Assembly: GCF_030373185.1 (NCBI RefSeq)
Contig: NZ_JAUCZH010000001.1
Span: forward strand, 248,001 to 312,000
Direction: 5' to 3'
DNA: 64,000 nt
Origin: Tabrizicola sp.
GTDB lineage: Bacteria; Pseudomonadota; Alphaproteobacteria; Rhodobacterales; Rhodobacteraceae
A program made the position numbers and the translations under genes. Shown in pieces: positions 35,949 to 43,210 of this stretch. How positions within the stretch are numbered: position 1 is the first letter of the stretch; every line of letters starts with the position of its first letter. Below the pieces are notes generated by a model, which had not been told where the DNA came from, did no database searches, and worked only from the letters and a program-made list of their open reading frames with translations.

Positions 35949-36313
35949 GGCCCTGGCGGCATTGCTCTAGCGGGTCAACGACTTGATCAAGGCAACGCGG
36001 CGGCAGCCGTTTCAGCCCGGAGGGTGGGTGCCAACCCACCAATGCCGCTCCTCGCCCGGAATCAAGGCGCTTGCGCCGCCGGGCAGCGCCCGTGCTCCCG
36101 GCCCTCGCAAGCGTGCTTGGGCGTTCGGCGGGAAAACAGTCCACTGGACTGTTTTCTGTTACGCCTCCCCCCCTCGGGCGGGCGCTTCTGCACCGTCTCG
36201 CCCAGAACCACCGTGGGATGGGTTGCACCATAAATCGTCCAGAACAGCCGTTGCTCGCCCACCCGGCGATCGGGCGTTGCCCTCCGTTGCGCGCTCGGCG
36301 GTGCGTAGGGTGG
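35949..36313. repeat. repeat-rich (REP-like) intergenic region
   Basis: No gene is visible. The stretch holds a perfect stem ggtgggt-gcca-acccacc near 36025, a 25-base palindrome at 36132-36156 and, further right, another gtagggtgg..gccaacc copy near 36306. Words like these are dispersed in many Rhodobacterales genomes, as far as I remember, which suggests an extragenic repeat element. Confidence 0.55.
36132..36156. repeat. 25-base perfect palindrome
   Basis: gaaaacagtcca, one central base and tggactgttttc: 12-bp arms without mismatch. There is no T-run beyond the arm, so it is more likely a dispersed palindromic repeat than a terminator. Confidence 0.85.
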
Positions 36314-36469
36314 ATGCCAACCACCGATCCCTCGATTCGCACCCCATGGTTAACGCCCCGGGAACTCTACGCGCGTAGAGACGGAAGAAAGACGCGGGGA
36401 AGACGGAAAGCAGACGCCAAAGCCACCGCAAAGTCGACCCGTAAACCCAGCGTTCTCAAAAGCTTATGA
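36314..36469 (+). CDS. possible small basic protein
   Basis: A 51-residue frame starting at ATG (36314) with AGGGTGG directly before it. Spacing is short for a ribosome site. The product is very basic: PRELYARRDGRKTRGRRKAD and then an Ala/Lys/Ser-rich tail ending KPSVLKSL. It is followed 8 bases later by a plus-strand hairpin and T-run that would otherwise have no gene to terminate. Against it, the first part overlaps a repeat word and the frame contains a palindrome at 36365-36380. I do not recognise a family. It could equally be an untranslated RNA that ends at this terminator. Confidence 0.3.
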   Translation: MPTTDPSIRTPWLTPRELYARRDGRKTRGRRKADAKATAKSTRKPSVLKSL

Positions 36470-36476
36470 GTCCAGA

Positions 36477-36504
36477 TGCGGGGCGTTGCGGCCCCCCGCA
36501 TTTT
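36477..36504 (+). terminator. intrinsic terminator, plus strand
   Basis: TGCGGGG pairs with CCCCGCA around a 10-base loop and is followed by TTTT. No established plus-strand gene ends here, apart from the candidate small basic frame just upstream. Confidence 0.6.
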
Positions 36505-36556
36505 CTCCGGCCTGACTGTCTGTCAATTGGGAAGGCGTGTCGGGGCAGGCCCCTAC

Positions 36557-37582
36557 TTACGCCACCCCATAGCGTTTGCGGGCTTCCTTGAAGGACAGGA
36601 GCTTGCCTTCCACCGAGTCCCACAGGTGCAGGTTCACTGACCGCAGGCTTTCGCGGATCGTCAGACGCTGCGCCTCGGCAAGGGTCGCGTGGTCGCGGAT
36701 CACCTCGGGCAGGCGATAGAACGGGATCCGGGAATAAAGGTGATGCACATGGTGGATGCCGATATTGCCGGAAAACCAGCGCAGGGGCTGCGGCAGGATG
36801 TAATGCGACGACCCTTCGAGTGCCGCGTCATGCAACTGCCAGTCGTCGCCCTTGGACCAATGCGTTTCTTCAAACTGGTGCTGGACGTAGAACAGCCAGA
36901 CCCCGATCGTCGCGGCGATCACCGAGGTTGGCAGGAAGATCAGCAGGACGGGCAGAAGACCGCCAAACCAGATCACCAGACCTACCGCGATGCCGATCAT
37001 CGCGTTGGTTCCCATGGCACTTGTCCAGTAGCGCCAGCCAGAGTTCATCAGACCCAGCGGCAGGCGGTTTTGCAGCAAAAACAGATAGCTGGGGCCAAGA
37101 ACGAACAGCACGACCGGGTGGCGGTAAAGCCGGTAAAGCAGGCGGCCAAACGGGGTGCGGGCGCGGTATTCCTCGATCGTCAGGGTCAGGACATCGCCGA
37201 TGCCGCGCTGGTCAAGGTCGCCGTGGTGGGCGTGGTGGATGGAATGGGTGCGCCGCCAGACCGCATAGGGGGTCAGCGTCAGGACGCCAAGGCTGCGACC
37301 CAGCCAGTCCTGCGCGCGGCGGTTGGTCAGAAAAGCTCCGTGGCCGCAATCATGCTGGATGATGAAAAGCCGCACCAGAAACGCGCCGTTCAGCAGCGCC
37401 AGCGCCAGGGCAAGCCATGCACTGACCGACAGCGCCATCCATGCCAGCACCCAAAGTGCGATGAACGGGACCAGCGTTGCGGCAAGTTCCAGCAGGCTGC
37501 GGCGGTTGGACGGTTCGCGGTAGCGCGCAAGAATGCCAAGCCAGTCACGGGCGCTGCGGGGGGATGCGATCTTGTCGGGCAT
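36557..37582 (-). CDS. membrane fatty acid desaturase
   Basis: A 341-residue di-iron membrane desaturase. The three histidine boxes are complete: HDCGHG, HSIHHAHHG and, after two pairs of membrane helices, HHVHH (with QHQFEETHW before it). The acyl group is probably a membrane lipid or a fatty acyl chain, but the position of the double bond cannot be deduced. The start at 37582 is an ATG next to an in-frame TTG. It is divergent from tauR and has no evident link with taurine metabolism. Confidence 0.9.
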   Translation of the reverse strand: MPDKIASPRSARDWLGILARYREPSNRRSLLELAATLVPFIALWVLAWMALSVSAWLALALALLNGAFLVRLFIIQHDCGHGAFLTNRRAQDWLGRSLGVLTLTPYAVWRRTHSIHHAHHGDLDQRGIGDVLTLTIEEYRARTPFGRLLYRLYRHPVVLFVLGPSYLFLLQNRLPLGLMNSGWRYWTSAMGTNAMIGIAVGLVIWFGGLLPVLLIFLPTSVIAATIGVWLFYVQHQFEETHWSKGDDWQLHDAALEGSSHYILPQPLRWFSGNIGIHHVHHLYSRIPFYRLPEVIRDHATLAEAQRLTIRESLRSVNLHLWDSVEGKLLSFKEARKRYGVA

Positions 37583-37864
37583 CAAGGCCTGTCATCTTTG
37601 CCGGAAAAACTGCGGCGGGTTTGATTGCGCCTTGGCAGGACACCACGCGGCAGGTGGTCTATTCGGGCCACTCTGAGTTAGGGGGAACCGGCGCAGGTTT
37701 CAACCGTTTTGATGTCGCGGGGGGCAGGTCAGGCCCGAAGTTGTGCGACCTGCTGCAAGATTGGCACTGGCAAGGCCGGCTTTCCGGCCCGACAGCGGGG
37801 CTGGCCCCTACGCAGCGGCCCCTACTTGCGGCCCGTGCCAGCGCTTGGTCGGACGCTTGACTTC

Positions 37865-37896
37865 CTGGCCTGTCGCGCGCCTTCATCTGGACTTAT
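37865..37896 (+). promoter_or_regulatory. putative TauR autoregulatory site
   Basis: CTGGCCTGTC and CTGGACTTAT, starts 22 bases apart, lie 23-54 bases upstream of the tauR start. The second half-site matches the recalled CTGGACYTAA consensus in 9 of 10 bases. The first is weak and the spacing is one base shorter than at tpa and xsc. Confidence 0.45.
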
Positions 37897-37918
37897 CGCC
37901 AGACCCCGAGCGCGCAGC

Positions 37919-39367
37919 ATGGCCATTCCCGTCGAAGCCTTCTACCTGACCCCGGGTGCGGTCGGCAGTCTGCAACAGCAGATCCGCGCCATGGTCACGC
38001 AAGGCATTCTGGCGGGCCGATTTCGCCCAGGCCAAAGGATGCCTTCGTCACGCGGGCTGGCCGAACATCTGGGGGTCAGCCGCATCACGGTGACGCTGGC
38101 ATATGCAGACCTTGTGTCGCAGGACTATCTGACATCGGCTGGCCGTTCGGGTTATTTCGTTTCGGATACCGCACCGATCGCCCCGGCCTTTCCGCCAAGC
38201 GCCCCCCGGGCCGAGGCGGTGGATTTTCGCGCCCTTACCAGCGGGAGGTTCTCCCGCGCACCCCGGGTGGACCGTCCCGAGGATTGGGACCGCTACCCCT
38301 ATCCGTTCATCTATGGCCAGGCCGATCCGACCCTGTTTGACCACCAGAACTGGCGGCAATGCGCGCTGCGGGCGCTGGGCAAGCGGGACTTCGCGGCCCT
38401 GACATCGGACTATTATGACCGCGATGATCCGCTGCTGGTTGAACAGCTTTTGCGCACGATCCTGCCTCGCCGGGGTATCGCCGCGCGCGAGGAAGAGGTC
38501 TTGCTGACCCTTGGTGCGCAGAACGCGCTCTGGATCGCGGCCATGTTGCTTTTGGGTCCGGGGCGGCGGGCAGGAGTGGAAAATCCCGGCTACCCGGCAT
38601 GGCGCGGCGTGGTGGCCGCGACCGGGGCCGAAGCGGTGCCGATCGATGTAGATCCGATGGGGCTGCCGGTTGACGGACTTGCGGGGCTTGATGTGGTCTT
38701 CGTGACACCGTCGCACCAATGCCCGACCAATGCGACCATGCCTGTCGAACGCCGCACCGCCCTTCTGGACGCAGCCGAGCGTGAGGGCTTCGTGATCGTC
38801 GAGGATGATTACGAATTCGAAATGAGCTTCCTCAGGCCCGTCGCCCCGGCGCTGAAGTCGCTCGATCGGGGGGGGCGGGTGATCTATGCCGGGTCGTTCT
38901 CGAAATCGGTGTTTCCCGGATTGCGGCTGGGCTATCTTGTCGGCCCGCCCGGCTTTATCGCCGAGGCGCGAGGCCTGCGCACGATGATGCTGAAACATCC
39001 GCCGGGCCATATCCAACGGACGATGGCCTATTTCCTTGGGCTTGGGCATTACGATGCGCTGGTCAACCGGATGAAGGGGGCTTACCGGCGGCGCCGTCAG
39101 GTGATGGCCGAAGCGCTTGCGGCCGAGGGGCTGGAGGTCGCAGGGCAGGGCGGCTTTGGCGGATCAAGCTTCTGGATGCGCGCGCCCGAGGGGGTGGACA
39201 CCGACGTTCTGGCGCTTGCCTTGCGGGCCGACGGCGTGCTGATCGAGCCGGGGCGCGCGTTCTTTGCCGGGGACGGGCCGCGGAACTTCTACCGGCTGGC
39301 ATATTCCTCCATCGCGCCGCAGCGGATTGCGGAAGGCATTGCGCGGATTGCCAAGGCGTTGAGATGA
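37919..39367 (+). CDS. tauR: taurine catabolism regulator, MocR/GntR-aminotransferase type
   Basis: A 482-residue protein started at ATG 37919, just before the first recognisable segment (the open frame continues upstream without support). Residues about 15-85 form a GntR winged helix (QQIRAMVTQGILAGRF, MPSSRGLAEHLGVSRITVTLAY). The remainder is an aminotransferase-like fold (LTLGAQNALWIAAMLLLGPG, EDDYEFEMSF, YAGSFSKSVFPGLRLGY) with the PLP Lys in SFSKS. MocR-type regulators of this kind activate taurine genes in Rhodobacterales. Location between tpa and xsc, plus shared operators at both, supports TauR. It would activate tpa and xsc expression in the presence of taurine. Confidence 0.88.
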   Translation: MAIPVEAFYLTPGAVGSLQQQIRAMVTQGILAGRFRPGQRMPSSRGLAEHLGVSRITVTLAYADLVSQDYLTSAGRSGYFVSDTAPIAPAFPPSAPRAEAVDFRALTSGRFSRAPRVDRPEDWDRYPYPFIYGQADPTLFDHQNWRQCALRALGKRDFAALTSDYYDRDDPLLVEQLLRTILPRRGIAAREEEVLLTLGAQNALWIAAMLLLGPGRRAGVENPGYPAWRGVVAATGAEAVPIDVDPMGLPVDGLAGLDVVFVTPSHQCPTNATMPVERRTALLDAAEREGFVIVEDDYEFEMSFLRPVAPALKSLDRGGRVIYAGSFSKSVFPGLRLGYLVGPPGFIAEARGLRTMMLKHPPGHIQRTMAYFLGLGHYDALVNRMKGAYRRRRQVMAEALAAEGLEVAGQGGFGGSSFWMRAPEGVDTDVLALALRADGVLIEPGRAFFAGDGPRNFYRLAYSSIAPQRIAEGIARIAKALR

Positions 39368-39391
39368 TTGCACCACCCGGAGGCGCTTCGT

Positions 39392-39403
39392 CCCCCCCCC
39401 CCC
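39392..39403. repeat. poly-C tract of 12 bases between tauR and xsc
   Basis: Twelve consecutive C lie in the tauR-xsc intergenic region, inside an arm pair ccggagg (39378-39384) and cctccgg (39411-39417). Tract length may vary by slippage. Confidence 0.9.
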
Positions 39404-39454
39404 GGAATTCCTCCGGACCCCCCGAGGATATTTGCAGAAATGGAATGATGCCGA

Positions 39455-39487
39455 CTGGCTATACCTCGGGCTTTGTTCTGGCCCTAA
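39455..39487 (+). promoter_or_regulatory. putative TauR operator upstream of xsc
   Basis: CTGGCTATAC and CTGGCCCTAA, starts 23 bases apart, the same pair and spacing as in front of tpa. The second half-site is followed by GG in both places. It lies 74 bases upstream of the xsc start. Confidence 0.75.
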
Positions 39488-39560
39488 GGAGGGGTCGGCG
39501 ACGGCAGTAGGTTGCGCGGCAAGGGGCCATGGCGCCCAAGGGATACTGAGGAGACGCGCG

Positions 39561-41348
39561 ATGAAGATGACCACCGAGGAAGCCTTTGTAAAAGTGCTTC
39601 AGATGCACGGGATCGAACATGCGTTCGGGATCATCGGCTCGGCCTTCATGCCGATCTCGGACATCTTCCCCAAGGCCGGGATCACCTTCTGGGATTGCGC
39701 GCATGAAGGCTCGGGCGGGATGATGGCGGACGGGTTCACCCGGGCCTCGGGCAAGATGTGCATGATGATCGCGCAGAACGGCCCCGGCATCACCAACTTC
39801 GTGACGGCGGTGAAGACGGCCTACTGGAACCACACGCCCTTGTTGCTGGTCACGCCGCAGGCGGCAAACAAGACCATAGGGATGGGCGGGTTTCAGGAAG
39901 TGGAGCAGATGGCCCTTTTCCAGGACATGGTGGCCTATCAGGAAGAGGTCCGCGATCCGTCCCGCGTGGCCGAAGTGCTGAACCGCTGCATCCTGAACGC
40001 CAAACGGATGAGCGCGCCGGTGCAGATCAACATGCCGCGCGACTACTGGACCCAGGTGGTCGACATCGACCTGCCCGCCATGGTGGAGTTCGAGCGCCCC
40101 GCCGGGGGTGAGGCGGCAATAGTGGCAGCGGCAGAGCTGCTGTCGAGCGCGAAGTTCCCGGTGATCCTGAACGGCGCGGGGGTGGTTCTGGGCGGCGCGA
40201 TCCCGGCCAGCATGGCCTTGGCTGAACGGCTGGATGCACCGGTTTGCGTGGGCTACCAGCACAATGACGCCTTTCCCGGCAGCCATCCCTTGTTCGCGGG
40301 ACCATTGGGTTACAATGGGTCGAAGGCCGCAATGGAGTTGATTTCGGGCGCGGATGTGGTACTTTGTCTGGGTACTCGGCTTAACCCGTTTTCAACGCTT
40401 CCGGGATACGCGCTGGACTACTGGCCGCGTGAGGCCAAGATCATCCAAGTTGACATCAACCCGGATCGGATCGGGTTGACCAAGAAGGTGACAGTTGGAA
40501 TTGTCGGCGATGCGAAAAAGGTCGCCGAGGCGGTTTTGGCGCGATTGGCCTCTACCGCCGGTGACCATGCGCGGGGTGAACGCAAGGCGAAGATCGCGCA
40601 GGTGAAATCTGCCTGGGCGCAGGCGCTTTCCAGCATGGACCATGAGGAAGATGATCCCGGCACGACCTGGAATCAGCGCGCGCGCGGTGCCAAACCGGAC
40701 TGGATGAGTCCCCGGATGGCGTGGCGCGCGATTCAAAGCGCCTTGCCGAAAGAGGCGATCATTTCCAGCGACATCGGTAACAACTGCGCGATCGGCAATG
40801 CCTATCCGACTTTCGAGACCGGACGGAAGTATCTGGCACCGGGCCTGTTCGGCCCCTGCGGCTATGGCCTGCCGTCAATCATCGGGGCCAAGATTGCCTG
40901 CCCGGATACGCCGGTGGTCGGCTTTGCCGGGGACGGCGCCTTTGGCATTGCGGTGACCGAACTTACGGCGATTGGTCGGCCTGAATGGCCCGCGATCACG
41001 ATGGTTGTCTTCCGCAACTACCAGTGGGGTGCGGAAAAGCGGAACTCGACTCTGTGGTACGACGACAATTTCGTCGGCACCGAACTGGATGAGGGCGTCA
41101 GCTACGCGGGGATCGCGCGGGCCTGCGGGTTGCAGGGTGTGCAGGCGCGGACGATGGAGGAACTGACTCAGGCGCTGCGCACGGCGATTGCCGACCAGAT
41201 GGTGGGCCAGGGTCGGGGCAAGACCACGTTGATCGAGGCTCTGATCAATCAGGAACTGGGGGAACCCTTCCGCCGCGATGCGATGAAGAAACCGGTCGAA
41301 GTTGCGGGGATCTCGCGTTCTGACATGCGGCCTCAGGTGGCAGGGTGA
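39561..41348 (+). CDS. xsc: sulfoacetaldehyde acetyltransferase
   Basis: A 595-residue thiamine-diphosphate enzyme, the normal length for Xsc. I start it at 39561 because GAGGAG lies 8 bases upstream. The frame upstream is part of the promoter. MKMTTEEAFVKVLQMHGIEHAFGIIGSAFMP is the Xsc N-terminus. The ThDP/Mg site is GDGAFGIAVTELTAIGR, followed by NYQWGAEKRN. It turns sulfoacetaldehyde plus phosphate into acetyl phosphate plus sulfite in the cytoplasm, downstream of Tpa. A TauR-type operator precedes it, and tauE, ackA and soeABC follow on the same strand at short spacing or with overlaps. Confidence 0.95.
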   Translation: MKMTTEEAFVKVLQMHGIEHAFGIIGSAFMPISDIFPKAGITFWDCAHEGSGGMMADGFTRASGKMCMMIAQNGPGITNFVTAVKTAYWNHTPLLLVTPQAANKTIGMGGFQEVEQMALFQDMVAYQEEVRDPSRVAEVLNRCILNAKRMSAPVQINMPRDYWTQVVDIDLPAMVEFERPAGGEAAIVAAAELLSSAKFPVILNGAGVVLGGAIPASMALAERLDAPVCVGYQHNDAFPGSHPLFAGPLGYNGSKAAMELISGADVVLCLGTRLNPFSTLPGYALDYWPREAKIIQVDINPDRIGLTKKVTVGIVGDAKKVAEAVLARLASTAGDHARGERKAKIAQVKSAWAQALSSMDHEEDDPGTTWNQRARGAKPDWMSPRMAWRAIQSALPKEAIISSDIGNNCAIGNAYPTFETGRKYLAPGLFGPCGYGLPSIIGAKIACPDTPVVGFAGDGAFGIAVTELTAIGRPEWPAITMVVFRNYQWGAEKRNSTLWYDDNFVGTELDEGVSYAGIARACGLQGVQARTMEELTQALRTAIADQMVGQGRGKTTLIEALINQELGEPFRRDAMKKPVEVAGISRSDMRPQVAG

Positions 41349-41390
41349 CAGCGGACGAGGCTGTTTGGCGCATCGCTCTGGGGGGCAGGA

Positions 41391-42131
41391 ATGCCCTATG
41401 ATCTTGGGCCGGGGGCTCTGATCTGGCTGGCTGTGGCCAGCCTGATCGCCGGCTTCGTGCGCGGCTATTCCGGCTTTGGCTTTTCTGCGCTGCTGATTGC
41501 CTCGGCCAGTCTTGTCACCAATCCACTGAATTTCGTGGCCGTTGTTGTCATTCTGGAAATGATGATGTCGGTGCAGGCGGCCAAACTTGCCGGGCCGGAT
41601 GTGGACTGGCGCCGGGTTGGCTGGCTTTTGGGCGGGGCGGCTATCGGGCTGCCGTTGGGTCTTTGGATCCTGACGGGCGTATCCGACAACACCGCGCGGG
41701 CGGTGATTTCGGGCTATGTGCTGTTGATGTGCGCGGTTCTGATGGTGGGTTGGCGGCTGCGGTCCGAGGTGGCGGGGCCGATCAACGGGGTGGCTGGCAT
41801 CGTCTCGGGTCTGGCCAATGCGCCGGGGATGGGGGGGCTGCCGGTGGCGGCCTTCTTTGCCGCCCAGCCGATGCGGTCGCCGGTGTTCCGGGCGACGCTG
41901 ATCGCCTATTTCCCGCTGCTCGACCTTTATTCCGCGCCGCTTTACTGGTTCGCCGGGCTGGTCAGCTGGGATACGGTCTGGGCCTCGGCGCTGGTGATGC
42001 CGATCACGCTTTTGGGCAACTGGCTGGGCGGGCGGCATTTCTTTGGCACCGACCCACAGGAATTCCGCCGCTTTGCCATCATCCTGCTGGCTGGGCTGGC
42101 CATTCTGGGCTTGGGCAAGGCGCTGATCTGA
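41391..42131 (+). CDS. tauE: TauE/SafE family sulfite exporter
   Basis: A 246-residue membrane protein with about seven to eight hydrophobic segments. LIWLAVASLIAGFVRGYSGFGFSAL matches the glycine-rich first repeat of the TauE/SafE family. Start at 41391, with a GGGGGGCAGGA ribosome site. It is 42 bases behind xsc and its stop overlaps the start of ackA (TGATG). In this place a role as exporter of sulfite released by Xsc is the obvious reading. Family members also export other organosulfur compounds. Confidence 0.82.
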   Translation: MPYDLGPGALIWLAVASLIAGFVRGYSGFGFSALLIASASLVTNPLNFVAVVVILEMMMSVQAAKLAGPDVDWRRVGWLLGGAAIGLPLGLWILTGVSDNTARAVISGYVLLMCAVLMVGWRLRSEVAGPINGVAGIVSGLANAPGMGGLPVAAFFAAQPMRSPVFRATLIAYFPLLDLYSAPLYWFAGLVSWDTVWASALVMPITLLGNWLGGRHFFGTDPQEFRRFAIILLAGLAILGLGKALI

Positions 42132-43210
42132 TGTGGCTGATCGTGAACGCGGGTTCATCTTCGCTGAAGCTTGCGGTTTTTGATCAATCGCGTGAGCTTG
42201 GCCGCGCCAGCGTGACCGAGATAGGCACCGCAGGCCATGTCGCCGCATTGGACCGGGCGCTGGGCGAGGTGGGGGTTCCCCTGAGCCGGCTTCAGGCAGC
42301 CGCGCACCGGGTGGTGCATGGAGGCACCGCCTTGACCCGGACTTGCCGCGTGACGCCTGATGTTCTGCACCTGATCAAGGCCTGCGTACCGCTTGCCCCC
42401 TTGCACAACCCGGCCAATCTGGCGGGAATTCAAGCGGTTGCCCGGCTTTTGCCCGATCTGCCGCAGTTCGCGACTTTTGACACCGCCTTTCATGCCACGA
42501 ACCCTGAGGTGGCGGTGACTTACGCTCTGCCGCAGGGTGAACGCGCACGGGGCCTGCGGCGCTATGGCTTTCACGGGACAAGCTATGCCGCCTTGGTGCG
42601 CGTCCTGGCGCAGCGGGGCGACCGGCCGGAAAGGCTGCTGGCCTGCCATCTGGGCAATGGGGCATCCCTTTGCGCGATTGTGAACGGTTGTTCGCTTGCG
42701 ACGACGATGGGATATTCGCCCCTGGACGGGTTGACCATGGGGACGCGGGCCGGGTCAATCGACGGAAATGCTGTCCTGCGGCTGGCCGAATTGCATGGGG
42801 TTGAGGCCGCGGGGCGTATCCTGAACCGCGAAAGTGGGCTTCTGGGCCTTGGCGGAGCAAGCGATCTGCGGGCTTTGCACGGTTCGGACCGCCCCGAGGC
42901 AAGGTTCGCGCTGGCGCATTTCGCCTATTGGGCGGTGCGGCACGCAGGCAGCATGGTTGCCGCGATGGGCGGGCTTGATGCGGTGGTCTTTACCGGCGGG
43001 ATCGGTGAAAATGACGCTTGGATACGCGCCGAAATCCTGAAAGGATTGGCTTATCTGGGGGTTGTGGCTGATCCGGTGGCAAACCGGCTGCATGCGGACC
43101 GGTTGGATGATGCGACATCGCGTGTCGCGATATGGACAGTTCCTGCCGATGAGGAACGCCAGATTGCGCTGGAGGCACAGGCGGTGATGGCCGGGGAGGG
43201 CGCTGGATGA
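42131..43210 (+). CDS. ackA: acetate kinase
   Basis: A 359-residue protein starting at ATG 42131, overlapping the tauE stop. The kinase begins exactly with MWLIVNAGSSSLKLAVFD (acetate kinase signature 1). The second signature appears as RRYGFHGTSYAAL, and the nucleotide site as CHLGNGASLCAI and FTGGIGEN. Acetyl phosphate made by Xsc would be converted to acetate and ATP. Many taurine clusters use a phosphotransacetylase (pta) instead, and none is visible in this window. The frame is open further upstream inside tauE, which is fortuitous. Confidence 0.92.
   Translation: MWLIVNAGSSSLKLAVFDQSRELGRASVTEIGTAGHVAALDRALGEVGVPLSRLQAAAHRVVHGGTALTRTCRVTPDVLHLIKACVPLAPLHNPANLAGIQAVARLLPDLPQFATFDTAFHATNPEVAVTYALPQGERARGLRRYGFHGTSYAALVRVLAQRGDRPERLLACHLGNGASLCAIVNGCSLATTMGYSPLDGLTMGTRAGSIDGNAVLRLAELHGVEAAGRILNRESGLLGLGGASDLRALHGSDRPEARFALAHFAYWAVRHAGSMVAAMGGLDAVVFTGGIGENDAWIRAEILKGLAYLGVVADPVANRLHADRLDDATSRVAIWTVPADEERQIALEAQAVMAGEGAG

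Noticed and set aside
34600-36342. A 580-codon minus-strand frame over tpa
   Set aside because: Shadow of tpa in a GC-rich genome; no family features.
41663-43210. A single long frame that looks like a fusion in front of acetate kinase
   Set aside because: The upstream part is the wrong frame of tauE. The kinase begins precisely at 42131 with its family N-terminus, and tauE is clear in its own frame.
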